The translations under genes and the position numbers were made by a program. The notes under the pieces are model-generated. The model did no database searches, was not told where the DNA came from, and was given only the letters and a program-made list of their open reading frames with translations. From positions 55,563 to 119,562 of the forward strand of contig NZ_BCQW01000008.1 in the NCBI RefSeq assembly GCF_001552275.1: a stretch of 64,000 nucleotides of DNA. Reading direction: 5' to 3'. Below are positions 21,184 to 30,819 of the stretch, piece by piece. Numbering within the stretch: the stretch's first letter is position 1; each line of letters opens with the position of its first letter. The stretch comes from Amphibacillus sediminis NBRC 103570. GTDB lineage: Bacteria; Bacillota; Bacilli; Bacillales; Amphibacillaceae.

Positions 21184-21294
21184 TACATTTCCCCCTAATA
21201 AAAATAGTTTATAAAATAAATAGATTGTGATTCCATATTGGAGCCACGATCTAGAATAACTAGGTGACAGTGTGTTCAACTAGGTGTTTCCCAC

Positions 21295-21413
21295 TTTATC
21301 GCAGTGTAACTGAGTGGTTCAACTAACGTTCAGTGGGGGGAGAGACGTCGTGTCGCAACGTCTGCACAAGACATCCGATGCGTCGAAGCCCCACTGCGAA
21401 GTTTCACTTTATT
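21295..21413. repeat. Interspersed repeat, family 1, short copy between transporter genes
   Basis: Starts TTTATCGCAGTGTAACTGAG, contains ACTAACGTTCAGTGGGGGGA, the palindromic GACGTCGTGTCGC centre and the 3' end GAAGTTTCACTTTATT. The TAA stop of the downstream-reading permease gene (complement 21409-21411) lies in the repeat end. Confidence 0.85.
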
Positions 21414-22905
21414 TTAACTTTGGATCAAGTGCATCCCTTAAACCATCGCCTAAGAAGTTGAATGATAAGACGAGTAAGATGATCGCTAAACCTGGGAAAA
21501 TAGCTAAATAAGGTTCAGTTTCTAAATAAGCACTTCCGATTTTAAGAATATTCCCCCATTCCGGGATATGTGGTTCGACTCCTAGGCCTAGAAAGCTTAG
21601 GCTGCTTGTTGCAATAACGGCACTCCCAATCGTAAGGGTAGCTCTGACAATCATAGGAGCAAAGGCATTAGGAATTGCGTGCTTAAATAAGATGATCCAG
21701 TCAGAGTCACCTAATGCTTTAGCGGCTTCAATATAATCTAGATTTCTAACCATTAATATGTTAGCCCGCATCGTCCGTGCATAGGTTGGGATTGCTCCAA
21801 TACTTAAGGCAATAATAAGGTTAATCGTATTTGAACCAAATGCCGCTATAATCGCAATAGCCAGTAAAACACCCGGAATGGCATATAGTACATCTAATAT
21901 ACGCATGATTACTTGGTCAATGGCGTCCTGAAAGTAGCCAGATATAGCCCCTAGTAAACCGCCAATGACCATTGGAATAAGGGTGGTTAAGAGTCCGACT
22001 ATTAATGAAATTCGTGCACCATAAATGATTCGAGAAAAAACATCACGACCAAAATTATCAGTACCGAATGGATGGATTAAACTCGGATCTGTAAGCATCG
22101 CTCCATAATTATTAGCAGTAGCAAAGCTAGAAACAAACGTCCCAACACTTGTTATGGAAAGTGAGAGAATAATTGTGATAAATAATAGACCGATCATTGC
22201 GGTAAAGCTTCTTGTGAGCCTTTGCCAAAAGAACTGCCAGTTATCAACTGTTGCTTGATCTTGTCGAGCGACTTGTAGCCAAAGGCTGTAAGCTAAAATA
22301 AGTCTAAAAAGATTACCTGTCAAACTCGTCATAACTAAAAAGAAGACAAGCCATTGATAACGTTTTTTATGATTACCTAAATGACAGCCCTGTTTAGCAA
22401 TCAGTATAATCACGATCAAATCAGTAATGAGTAAACCTAGTAATATCCCGATTGAGACGATAAAAGAATTAGAGACATAGGGCTTAAATAAATTAAATGC
22501 GGTAATCCCGATGACGAGTAAATCCGTCATAAACAAATAATAAGCAAACGTATAATTAATCGTAGGTTGTTTTTTAATGAGACTGAATGCAAAGCTGGCG
22601 GTAAAAACATTTCCGACCAAAATCGTTGGTAGCTGAATGTAAGCTAACAAAAGGGTTCGTCTTTGTAGCTTTCCAGTTGTCAAAATATCCTGTCGCAAGC
22701 AGATCATAATCATCAGTTGAATCAACGTTGTCAATCCATACAAAACTGTAAGACCCAATACACCAGTACGCCAACTTTGCTCGCTCATATTGTAGCTACT
22801 AAGCAGTAAGATAACGCTCAAAGCAAGCGAAAGGGTTAAAGCAAAGTAACCATGTTTATATGGATCAGATTGTTTAAGCTCAAATAGATTGCGATGATTT
22901 GTCAA
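21409..22905 (-). CDS. Peptide-type ABC transporter permease (DppC family) with extra N-terminal membrane region
   Basis: A 498-residue permease, against about 300 for ordinary DppC/OppC proteins. Residues about 1-215 form an added region with roughly six membrane spans and no family I recognise. The canonical part starts near 226 and carries FGTDNFGRDVFSRIIYGAR and the ATPase-coupling EAA loop (EAAKALGDSDWIILFKHAIP). The start is a TTG with AGGAGG eight bases upstream. It lies between the DppB-like permease (14-base gap) and the permuted binding protein; its stop codon lies within a repeat. Confidence 0.9.
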   Translation of the reverse strand: MTNHRNLFELKQSDPYKHGYFALTLSLALSVILLLSSYNMSEQSWRTGVLGLTVLYGLTTLIQLMIMICLRQDILTTGKLQRRTLLLAYIQLPTILVGNVFTASFAFSLIKKQPTINYTFAYYLFMTDLLVIGITAFNLFKPYVSNSFIVSIGILLGLLITDLIVIILIAKQGCHLGNHKKRYQWLVFFLVMTSLTGNLFRLILAYSLWLQVARQDQATVDNWQFFWQRLTRSFTAMIGLLFITIILSLSITSVGTFVSSFATANNYGAMLTDPSLIHPFGTDNFGRDVFSRIIYGARISLIVGLLTTLIPMVIGGLLGAISGYFQDAIDQVIMRILDVLYAIPGVLLAIAIIAAFGSNTINLIIALSIGAIPTYARTMRANILMVRNLDYIEAAKALGDSDWIILFKHAIPNAFAPMIVRATLTIGSAVIATSSLSFLGLGVEPHIPEWGNILKIGSAYLETEPYLAIFPGLAIILLVLSFNFLGDGLRDALDPKLK

Positions 22906-22919
22906 ATGCCTTTACCTCC

Positions 22920-24338
22920 TTAATTCCCCTTCATTTGTGAACGAATACGTGGGTTTAATAGGGCATAAAATAGGTCAACCACTAAGTTCACAACTGAGAT
23001 CGCAATGGCAATGTAGACAACACCAGCCAAAATAGCAGGAATATCAGGGATGAATTGCTTATCAACAATGTAGCTCCCAAGTCCACTAATATTAAAGACC
23101 TTCTCGGTTACGGATGCGCCGCCAAGCATCACTCCAAACTGTAGTCCGATAACTGTAATAATTGGAACCCAAGCATTTCGTAAGCCATGATAAAGGAAGA
23201 TCTGACGAGACGATAACCCCTTGGCTTTAGCCGTAATCATATAATCCTCATGCATGACCTCTAATACTGACGATCTCGTCATTCGTGCAATGGCAGCTGC
23301 TAGACCTGTTCCGAGCACAATAACCGGCATAACTAATGATAGATAATCCTGAGGGGAATATGCTGAAGGTAATATGCCCCACCTAATGGAAAAGGTTAGA
23401 ATAAAAATTAAGCCTTGCCAAAAGCTAGGTATAGATAACCCAATGAGTGCAATAAACATAAAGCTATAATCCCAAAAAGAATTTGTTTTAGCAGCTGATA
23501 CAATACCGATAGGAATAGCAATAATAATGGCGAACACGAGTGAAGAAATGGCTAAAGTCAATGTAACAGGAAATCGATTGGTAATACTCGTCATAATCAC
23601 TTCGTTTCCGGTAAAGGAATGGCCAAGATCAAAGCTTAGAATCCCTTTTATCGCTTGCCACAATTGAACAAGATAAGGCTGATCAAGTCCATATTGACGA
23701 TTAAAGGCCATGCGCTGGTCCATGGTTGCTGATTCTCCTAGAATATTTGCTGCCGCATCTGAAGGTGAAATATAGAGTATCGTAAAAACAATAACAATAA
23801 CAGCAATAATGACAAAGAAAGTCATCATAATACGCTCAAAAATGAAGCGGGAAAATGCATTTTGATAGATTAGTAATAAACTATACAAAAGTAAACCAGG
23901 TATGAATGTGGATAACACAAATACTTGTGAGCGCAGTAATGATTGGAATACATCCTGATAACGAACAGCTCTAATTGATCGATCAGCAAGTTGTTGCTCA
24001 GCGACCTTCATTAAACGTTGATCAATCTGTTGATTTACGACACGCTCTCGTTCTTGTTCATCGAGTGGTCGTTTAAAGTATTGTTGCTTTTGCTCGTACT
24101 GACTTACATATTCCTGACGTAATTGCTGATTCAATGCAGAATGCTTGAGTTCGGCTAACTCTTGCCGTAATATAGCTTGATAATCGAGCGCTCGTTTCTG
24201 CTTGAGATAGAAAATGGACGCAATAGCATGAACAGGCAGACCTACTAACCCAATAACCCACTTTAGGATAGGATGACTTTTAGTCATTCGATACCCATTT
24301 ACTAAAGCTTGAGAACGGATCCGGTTAGGCAATATCAA
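22920..24338 (-). CDS. Peptide-type ABC transporter permease (DppB family) with extra N-terminal domain
   Basis: A 472-residue permease; canonical DppB is about 310. A region of about 165 residues precedes the core, comprising one membrane segment (about 26-48), a Gln/Glu/Arg-rich probable coiled coil (about 50-125), and a second hydrophobic stretch. The core begins near FSRFIFERIMMTFFV, with TILYISPSDAAANILG and the coupling loop AKAKGLSSRQIFLYHGLRNA. Start codon uncertain: TTG 24338 or the TTG at 24332, which is better spaced from AAGGTG. First gene of the minus-strand operon; divergent from the ATPase gene. Confidence 0.9.
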   Translation of the reverse strand: MILPNRIRSQALVNGYRMTKSHPILKWVIGLVGLPVHAIASIFYLKQKRALDYQAILRQELAELKHSALNQQLRQEYVSQYEQKQQYFKRPLDEQERERVVNQQIDQRLMKVAEQQLADRSIRAVRYQDVFQSLLRSQVFVLSTFIPGLLLYSLLLIYQNAFSRFIFERIMMTFFVIIAVIVIVFTILYISPSDAAANILGESATMDQRMAFNRQYGLDQPYLVQLWQAIKGILSFDLGHSFTGNEVIMTSITNRFPVTLTLAISSLVFAIIIAIPIGIVSAAKTNSFWDYSFMFIALIGLSIPSFWQGLIFILTFSIRWGILPSAYSPQDYLSLVMPVIVLGTGLAAAIARMTRSSVLEVMHEDYMITAKAKGLSSRQIFLYHGLRNAWVPIITVIGLQFGVMLGGASVTEKVFNISGLGSYIVDKQFIPDIPAILAGVVYIAIAISVVNLVVDLFYALLNPRIRSQMKGN

Positions 24339-24453
24339 TCACCTTCTTTAATCTTGATTATTCCTAGTTGTTTAGTGTAATATAACTTACAAAGAGTATA
24401 GGTAGTTTTTTAATAAAAGTCAATATAAATAACTTATAAATGGAGACATGATC

Positions 24454-26160
24454 ATGGCGAAACTTTTACATGTGAATCAATTGGCTGTTTCTTTTGCTAC
24501 CAAGCAGCAAAAGGTTGCAGCGGTAAAGGATGTTTCTTTCTATATTAATAAAGGTGAAACGTTAGGTATTGTAGGTGAGTCTGGCTCAGGTAAAAGTGTA
24601 ACAGCTCGAGCAATTATGAAGTTATTGCCAACTCCCCCTGCCCGAATCACAAATGGGACCATCACTTACGATAACCAACTCATTTCTGACTATACAGAAA
24701 AAGAGATGGAGGCCATTCGAGGTCAGGAAATAAGTATGATTTTTCAAGACCCGATGAGCTCATTTAATCCAATCATGAAAATAGGCAAGCAAATTGACGA
24801 AATGGCGATCAAGCATCGTAAGCTGTCGGCTAATGAGGCTAGAAAAGAAACAATCAACATGCTCGAACTTGTTGGGATTAATCATGCATCTGATCGTTAC
24901 CACCAATACCCACATGAGTTTTCAGGTGGGATGCTCCAGAGAGCAATGATCGCAATGGCTCTTATTTGCCGCCCGAAGCTACTTATTGCTGATGAGCCAA
25001 CAACTGCGTTGGATGTAAGGATACAAGCACAAATTCTACAGCTTATGAAAAAAATGCAAGGAAAATTTGGTATGGCTATTATTCTGATCACACACGACTT
25101 CGGTGTCGTAGCGGGGATGTGTGATCGCGTTGCTGTGATGCGTCATGGTGAGATTGTTGAGCAAAATGATACGATTGCAATTTTTAACAAACCACAGCAT
25201 CCTTATACGAAACGATTATTAGCTGCATTGCCTCGAATCGATCAAACTAAAAAGGATCGCCAGCTTGGATTAGATCAAAAGAAACCGTTGGTTCAAGTTA
25301 GACAGCTACAAAAGAATTTTGATTTAAAATATGGTGGAACGGTTCGAGCTGTTGACCAAATTGATTTTATTATTCGCCCTGGTGAAACTCTAGGTTTAGT
25401 TGGTGAATCTGGCTCTGGGAAGTCGACTACCGGTCGGCTAATCTTACAGCTTCTGCAGGCTACTGACGGTGAAGTCATTTATAACGGGATGGGGATCCAT
25501 CAGTTTAATCGAAAAGAACTTAAACAATTACGACGTGACATCCAAATTATTTTTCAGGATCCGCAAGCATCACTCAATCCACGAATGAAGGTGCTTGATA
25601 TTATTGGTCAGCCCCTTGATATTCATAAGCTTTACCGCAGTAAAAAGGAACGACAAGAACGGGTTGAAGAACTATTAGAATTGGTGGGTTTAGAAAAGGA
25701 GCATGCTAACCGTTATCCCCATCAATTCTCAGGCGGCCAACAACAAAGAATAGGCATTGCACGAGCTTTAGCTGTTAACCCAAGGTTTATTGTTTGTGAT
25801 GAACCTTTATCAGCCCTTGATGTGTCGATTCAGGCTCAAGTAGTAGAGTTACTACAGGATTTGCAACAAAAGCTTGGCTTAACCTATTTATTTATTGCCC
25901 ATGACCTAGCTATGGTGAAGCATATTTGTGATCGGGTAGCTGTCATGTATGGTGGTAAAATTATTGAAGTAGCAGAAAGTGAAGAACTCTATCAGCACCC
26001 ACTTCATCCCTATACAAAAGCCTTATTAGAGGCCGTTCCAGTGCCGGATCCTGTAATTGAAGCTAAAAAGCTTCGTGAGCACCAGATTACCATTCAGACA
26101 TACCACTTTAAACAGAATGTTTTAGAAGAGCAGCGACCTGATCATTGGGTATTGGTCTAA
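24454..26160 (+). CDS. Fused double-ATPase subunit of a peptide-type ABC transporter (DppD-DppF)
   Basis: A 568-residue cytosolic protein carrying two complete nucleotide-binding domains in tandem. Domain 1 (about 1-265) has [20 protein letters not shown] and [12 protein letters not shown]; domain 2 (about 275-545) has [27 protein letters not shown] and [12 protein letters not shown]. Each has the oligopeptide-transporter C-terminal extension with HPYTK. ATG 24454 is preferred to 24448 because GGAG is eight bases upstream. It is transcribed divergently from the two permeases and binding protein, 115 bases away, and surely serves them. Confidence 0.92.
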   Translation: MAKLLHVNQLAVSFATKQQKVAAVKDVSFYINKGETLGIVGESGSGKSVTARAIMKLLPTPPARITNGTITYDNQLISDYTEKEMEAIRGQEISMIFQDPMSSFNPIMKIGKQIDEMAIKHRKLSANEARKETINMLELVGINHASDRYHQYPHEFSGGMLQRAMIAMALICRPKLLIADEPTTALDVRIQAQILQLMKKMQGKFGMAIILITHDFGVVAGMCDRVAVMRHGEIVEQNDTIAIFNKPQHPYTKRLLAALPRIDQTKKDRQLGLDQKKPLVQVRQLQKNFDLKYGGTVRAVDQIDFIIRPGETLGLVGESGSGKSTTGRLILQLLQATDGEVIYNGMGIHQFNRKELKQLRRDIQIIFQDPQASLNPRMKVLDIIGQPLDIHKLYRSKKERQERVEELLELVGLEKEHANRYPHQFSGGQQQRIGIARALAVNPRFIVCDEPLSALDVSIQAQVVELLQDLQQKLGLTYLFIAHDLAMVKHICDRVAVMYGGKIIEVAESEELYQHPLHPYTKALLEAVPVPDPVIEAKKLREHQITIQTYHFKQNVLEEQRPDHWVLV

Positions 26161-26235
26161 GCTGGTTTCTCATCATGATTTTTTAATTTACCTTATCCTA
26201 TGTAACGCTGAATCTCACGTATACCCCAAAACAGA

Positions 26236-26267
26236 AACAGCCACCACCTTAAAGGGATGGCTGTTTT
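26236..26267 (+). terminator. Terminator after the fused ATPase gene
   Basis: AAACAGCCA-CC pairs with GG-TGGCTGTTT around a short loop, followed by a T-rich tail. Confidence 0.7.
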
Positions 26268-26378
26268 ACATTTTACTTTCTTATTAATGCCTCCTTGTCA
26301 ACAAATGCGTATAAACCCTTCATTCTCCATATATTCCTGTTGTTTTTTATTTATTTAATTGTAAACAACATTACTATT

Positions 26379-26445
26379 ATGTTTTACATAGTAGATGAAC
26401 TCTGTTAAGATAAAAAAGACAGCTATTATGTAAAACAATATAGCT
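26379..26445 (+). promoter_or_regulatory. padR promoter with two palindromic operator candidates
   Basis: -35 TTTACA (26383-26388), 17-base spacer, -10 TAAGAT (26406-26411). A palindrome ATGTTTTACAT (26379-26389) covers the -35, and an imperfect palindrome with arms AGCTAT/ATAGCT (26421-26445) lies just downstream of the -10. The ATGT/ACAT elements fit the PadR operator style and suggest autoregulation. Confidence 0.6.
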
Positions 26446-26457
26446 AGAAAAGGGTTG

Positions 26458-26805
26458 ATGATTTTGAAAAAAACACAACTATTAAAAGGTGTATTAGAGG
26501 GCTGTGTCTTATTGATCGTCACAGACGAAGAAATATATGGATACGAGATGGTGTACCGATTACGGCAAGCAGGCTTTACTGATATTGTTGCAGGCACGGT
26601 CTATCCCCTTTTGCAAAAATTGGAAAAGCAAGGCTATTTGACGAGTGTGATCAAGCCTTCCCAAGAAGGACCAAATCGTAAATATTACCAAATTACTGAT
26701 CAGGGTAGACAATATTGTGAGGATTTTATTATTCAATGGCTAGAAATCACAAGCCATGTTGATACTTTAATTAACAAGGAGCGTGTTAATGATGATAGGT
26801 CATAA
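26458..26805 (+). CDS. PadR-family transcriptional regulator
   Basis: A protein of about 115 residues with the PadR winged helix: VLEGCVLLIVTDEEIYGYEM, then AGTVYPLLQKLEKQGYL and KYYQITDQGRQ. The start could be ATG 26458 or TTG 26464; the latter is better spaced from AAAAGGG. Its 3' end overlaps the following membrane-protein gene by 17 bases. PadR proteins of this class usually repress their own operon and respond to envelope stress or small ligands; the ligand is unknown here. Confidence 0.88.
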   Translation: MILKKTQLLKGVLEGCVLLIVTDEEIYGYEMVYRLRQAGFTDIVAGTVYPLLQKLEKQGYLTSVIKPSQEGPNRKYYQITDQGRQYCEDFIIQWLEITSHVDTLINKERVNDDRS

Positions 26806-27631
26806 ACGGTCTGTAGCGCACATGATCGATCAAAACAATCAATTACGTACCCAACTCACGAAAGAGAATAAAAAATATTATGAGGATTTACTTATTTATA
26901 TTCGAACAGCAGGGTTATTTTATAGAGATGAGGAAATTGAGCCACTGTTACTTGAAATTTTACAGGATATTTTACTAGCCCAATCAGACGGACAATCAGC
27001 CCAAGATTATTATGGACAAGATCCTAAGGCAAGGGCAGATGAGTTAATTCAAACGTTAGGAAAAATGGATTTTTATCAAGGAATGAAACTGTTTGGATTG
27101 ATTTTTGCGATTAGTTCATTCTTTTCAATCTTTAATGGACTTATAGCTCCTAACACAAGTCTTAACCTATTGGTGTTACTATTTAATGCAGGCTTGAGTG
27201 CTATTTATGTTAAGCTTATTTTCGTCATGCTACACCGTAGTATCTATAGAAAGTCCTTTGGTAGAATATTAATGTGGTTAATCCTTTCAGCTATAATGGC
27301 TAGCTTTGTATTCGTATCGATCCTTACCCCGCCAGTATGGGTGATCGTCCTTTCTGACCGTATCGTAATATCGATTATCGTCCTTCTGATGCTAGTTGCA
27401 ACAACGGTTATTCTTAGCCTGAAATCAGGCAACAGGAATATTTGGTTACCTACGCTGTTTATCGTTTGGATGTTTGGCCTAATTGGTATCCTATTTCACT
27501 TACCGGCAACAGCTACTTGGATGACGAGCTCGCAAGGAAGTATCGTCATGGTTCTAGCCATCGCTTTTATTTACCTTTTCTTTACATTCTTGTCCCTGCG
27601 ATCACTGAAAAGGGAGAACAATCAACAATAA
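26789..27631 (+). CDS. HAAS/DUF1129-type membrane protein partnered with PadR
   Basis: A 280-residue protein. The first 90 residues are soluble and helical (LRTQLTKENKKYYEDLLIYI, then LEILQDILLAQSDGQSAQDY), resembling the HAAS/DUF1129 domain commonly encoded next to PadR regulators; about six membrane spans follow. ATG 26789 has AAGGA eight bases upstream and overlaps the padR 3' end, so the genes are coupled. The family is thought to signal to PadR partners; substrate and output are unknown. Confidence 0.75.
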   Translation: MMIGHKRSVAHMIDQNNQLRTQLTKENKKYYEDLLIYIRTAGLFYRDEEIEPLLLEILQDILLAQSDGQSAQDYYGQDPKARADELIQTLGKMDFYQGMKLFGLIFAISSFFSIFNGLIAPNTSLNLLVLLFNAGLSAIYVKLIFVMLHRSIYRKSFGRILMWLILSAIMASFVFVSILTPPVWVIVLSDRIVISIIVLLMLVATTVILSLKSGNRNIWLPTLFIVWMFGLIGILFHLPATATWMTSSQGSIVMVLAIAFIYLFFTFLSLRSLKRENNQQ

Positions 27632-27920
27632 GATGACGATGTGGTCTTTTTCAATCGATGAATTGAGCGAGGAGAGATCACCTTAGATCCGGAGTGGGCA
27701 TATCGATTAGGCTTTATTGCTAGGGAAACTTGCAAATTAGAATGTTTATTCAATTTGGCTGCTCGGTTGATCTTGCCTTGTTTTGTCGAAATTAATGAAT
27801 AAATGGTAAATCATTGTCTTATTTCCCGGGAAATGAGATATAAACTATTGCTTGAAACTTTCCATTTCAATCAGTTAATGGTATGATATCGGCTAATCGT
27901 TAGTGAAGGGAGAAGAGGTT

Positions 27921-28706
27921 ATGATTCGAAAATTGACAACAGCAGATGACCACGCTGTAAAAGCTCTGATTATGCAGAAACCAGCAGAGAATTTATTCAT
28001 TATTGGAGATGTTGAAGCCTTTGGCTACGAGCAGTCATTTCAAGAATTATGGGGAGATTTTGACCAGGCTGGACAGCTACGGGCAGTTTTATTACGCTAT
28101 GAAGAAAACTATATTCCATTCAGCTTAACAGAATTCGATGCCCAAGGATTTGCTGAAATTATAAATCAGTCTAAAGCGAAGCCTACTTTGTCAGGTTTAA
28201 AGGAAATTACCGAACAGGTCATCCCTTACTTGGCAATAGAAGATAGTAAGCCACGTCAGCTTTATTATGCGAAATGTACCAACTTAGATGCTATCCCACA
28301 AGTAAATACAGATTGTGTGCAGCCTCTTACTATAGCAGATATAGACAAATGGGTTGATTTTCTAACTGATGTTCCTGAGTTTGCTGATTCGGCAATAAGT
28401 GCTGAGGCGAAAAAGCGTGATCTCGAGCAAGGTGTCGGTCGCGTTTATTATATCGAAGCTGATCAAAAAGTGATTTCAACCGTTTCAACTGCAGCCGAAA
28501 ACAGTAAATCAGCAATGGTTGTGGCTGTTGCAACAGCTCAAGCCTATAAAGGTCAAGGACTTGCGACACTCTGTTTAACAAGGCTAATCAAAGATTTAAT
28601 AGCAGAAGGTAAAGAGCTCTGTCTTTTTTACGATAACCCTGTTGCTGGTAAACTCTATAAAAAGTTAGGCTTTAAGGATATTGGCTATTGGATGCTGTAT
28701 CGATAA
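27921..28706 (+). CDS. GNAT-family N-acetyltransferase
   Basis: A 261-residue protein in which the C-terminal half (about 135-261) is a GNAT domain with acetyl-CoA motif AYKGQGLAT and the terminal LYDNP-like segment (LFYDNPVAGKLYKKLGF). The N-terminal half (ENLFIIGDVEAFG) is typical of the two-domain GNAT family related to FR47. ATG 27921 is chosen over a GTG at 27903 because of the purine-rich AGAAGAGG upstream. Substrate unknown; monocistronic. Confidence 0.85.
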   Translation: MIRKLTTADDHAVKALIMQKPAENLFIIGDVEAFGYEQSFQELWGDFDQAGQLRAVLLRYEENYIPFSLTEFDAQGFAEIINQSKAKPTLSGLKEITEQVIPYLAIEDSKPRQLYYAKCTNLDAIPQVNTDCVQPLTIADIDKWVDFLTDVPEFADSAISAEAKKRDLEQGVGRVYYIEADQKVISTVSTAAENSKSAMVVAVATAQAYKGQGLATLCLTRLIKDLIAEGKELCLFYDNPVAGKLYKKLGFKDIGYWMLYR

Positions 28707-28772
28707 AAAGTAGTTAAGTGATGATGGCATCAGAGATTGCTTGACCTATTCATATTTTGCTAGGATTCTTTA

Positions 28773-28894
28773 TGGTCCAACTAACGTTCGGTGGGAGAGA
28801 GAGGAAGCTGACTAGCATCGCGACGTCGTGTCGCGATGCCTGCACGAGCACATTCTATCCGTCGAACCCCCACTGAACGAAGGTTCACTTTATT
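28773..28894. repeat. Interspersed repeat, family 1, 3' half
   Basis: Begins TGGTCCAACTAACGTTCGGT, contains ATCGCGACGTCGTGTCGCGAT (a near-perfect hairpin) and ends CCCCCACTGAACGAAGGTTC with CTTTATT. Corresponds to the right half of the full copy at 45815-46068. Confidence 0.85.
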
Positions 28895-28922
28895 TTTGGT
28901 TCTACCTTAATATCTTACAAGC

Positions 28923-28958
28923 AAACAGGAACCCTCTTAGAATGGGGCTTCCTGTTTT
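28923..28958 (+). terminator. Terminator after the GNAT gene
   Basis: AAACAGGA-CCC pairs with GGGG-TCCTGTTT, followed by a short T run; it lies beyond the repeat insertion, as seen after dnaC and purA. Confidence 0.65.
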
Positions 28959-29015
28959 AATATTTGCTGACTTGGGTAATCATTTAGTATTTGCTCAGTA
29001 TTAAAGTGACACATT

Positions 29016-29165
29016 TTAGATTAGATGTCGTATCGTTTGTTGTTGCATGGTTTGGTTATAGTATATTCGATTTAACTCTTGCTTTGATCTGTCAATATGA
29101 TGATCATAACCGACCCTAGCCCGCTCTCTTTTATCCTTTTTGATAATAGGAATGAGTATCTTCAT
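29016..29165 (-). CDS. Hypothetical 49-residue basic protein
   Basis: A short frame beginning MKILIPIIKKDKRERARVGY, preceded by GGGTGGGA six to seven bases before the ATG. The product is basic, lacks a membrane segment and contains an Asn/Gln-rich C-terminus. No family recognised. The ribosome site and uninterrupted frame support it, but it may be spurious. Confidence 0.4.
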   Translation of the reverse strand: MKILIPIIKKDKRERARVGYDHHIDRSKQELNRIYYNQTMQQQTIRHLI

Positions 29166-29386
29166 TGCTCCCACCCTTTGCTTCATTTGTTAAGATAATC
29201 ATAAAATGAACCCAGAGAATTAAAAACGACCTAACGAAGGATTTCCATTCATTTTTTAGGTGGATACTAATTTCAAACTTAAGACGGATTAATATTGATA
29301 ACGATTGATGAAGACCTTCCTCACTGGCATAGCCCGTTATTTCATTATATAATTAGCTTTTAAAGAACGGATTAGGATGGTGTGAT

Positions 29387-30622
29387 ATGAAGATAAATCA
29401 GAACCGTTTATGGGAAAGGATACATCAGCTTGGCAAGATTGGACAAAATGCTCAGGGGGGAGTGACTCGGCTAGCCTTTACCGAAGAGGAACGTCAGGCT
29501 AAAGATTTAATTAAACAGCATATGAAGTCAGCTAACTTAGAAATTCGAGAAGATCAGCTAGGGAATTTATTTGGCAAACGCCGTGGTACAAACCCAAATG
29601 CCAAAACGATTTTAATTGGTTCACATATCGATACGGTCTATAATGGGGGTAAATTTGATGGTGCTGCAGGGGTATTGGCAGGTGTTGAAGTGCTTCAAAC
29701 CTTAAGTGAGCAAGGGGTTGAATTAGATCATTCGGTTGAAGTTGTCGCTTTTACAGATGAGGAAGGTGCTCGTTTTTCGTCCGGTATGACAGGGAGTCAA
29801 GCCTTTATAGGCCAGCTAACGATTGATGCATTACAGAATCATATCGATCAAGCCGGTCATTCGATAGCAGATGCAATGAAACGACAAGGCTATCAACCGA
29901 CACAACTTGCAACGGTAAAGGCAGATCCAGATCAAATAAAATGCTATTTAGAGTTACATATTGAGCAAGGCAAGGTTTTAGAAGCCAATGATATAGCAGT
30001 AGGATTAGTGACAGGCATCGTCGGTTTAAGGTGGCTGAAAGTTAAGTTAGTGGGTGAAGCGGGGCACGCTGGCACAACGCCAATGTCGCTAAGAAAGGAT
30101 CCATTAGTCTGTGCATCCAAGCTGATTCAATACATTACAGAGCTTGCGCAAAAGCAGAAACAAACTGTTGCCACGGTAGGACAAATGACGGTCAAACCTG
30201 GGGGAATTAATGTTATCCCAAATGAGGTTACGTTTACGGTTGACTTACGTGATCTTTCCGACCAGCTTTTAGATCAGCTTGTTGACCAAATTCAAGCTCA
30301 GATAATGAAAGTGACAACAGAGCAGAATATTGATGCAGTGGTAGAGGTTTTAGATCGATCACCAGCTGTTCAAACGTCGGAAAATGTGAATCGGGCCATC
30401 TCAGCTGCGATCGAACAATCTGGATTAGAGCTTATTAAGCTACCAAGTGGAGCAGGCCATGATGCAATGGTTGTGGCTGAATTGACAGATATTGGGATGG
30501 TGTTTGTCCGAACCCGTCATGGTCTTAGCCACCATCCAGATGAGTGGGCGGAGCCTGAGGATCTTGCCGTTGGGGCGCAGGTATTATTGGATACGGTGAT
30601 TTACTTAGCTGGTTCAAATTAA
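29387..30622 (+). CDS. M20-family hydantoinase/carbamoylase-type amidohydrolase
   Basis: A 411-residue zinc-dependent amidase of the allantoate amidohydrolase/N-carbamoyl-L-amino-acid hydrolase/beta-ureidopropionase group. Metal motifs GSHIDTVYNGGKFDGAAG, the catalytic FTDEEGARF, and LELHIEQGKVLE are intact, with the dimerisation domain (about 210-325) and the C-terminal GAGHDA. The substrate cannot be decided between allantoate, N-carbamoyl amino acids and related ureides; no hydantoinase or purine-catabolism gene is adjacent. Start ATG 29387 follows a weak AGGATGG site. Confidence 0.88.
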   Translation: MKINQNRLWERIHQLGKIGQNAQGGVTRLAFTEEERQAKDLIKQHMKSANLEIREDQLGNLFGKRRGTNPNAKTILIGSHIDTVYNGGKFDGAAGVLAGVEVLQTLSEQGVELDHSVEVVAFTDEEGARFSSGMTGSQAFIGQLTIDALQNHIDQAGHSIADAMKRQGYQPTQLATVKADPDQIKCYLELHIEQGKVLEANDIAVGLVTGIVGLRWLKVKLVGEAGHAGTTPMSLRKDPLVCASKLIQYITELAQKQKQTVATVGQMTVKPGGINVIPNEVTFTVDLRDLSDQLLDQLVDQIQAQIMKVTTEQNIDAVVEVLDRSPAVQTSENVNRAISAAIEQSGLELIKLPSGAGHDAMVVAELTDIGMVFVRTRHGLSHHPDEWAEPEDLAVGAQVLLDTVIYLAGSN

Positions 30623-30819
30623 TCTAAGGTTCCACATAAAAGGATGTCGACGAGGTCAATCATAACCGCGTCGACGTCAGCTCACTATTCTGATACTAGC
30701 ATGTGCACCAATACTTCACTTTATTACGTATCGCAAGGCACCTGATCCATTGCAATAAGCATCACCGCCTAATCTGGTCAATTCTTGATTCAATTCATTT
30801 TGAACGTCTACTTAAATGG

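Noticed and set aside
26355..26597. Minus-strand 80-residue frame over the padR promoter
   Set aside because: No ribosome site, and it overlaps the promoter, operators and start of padR antisense.
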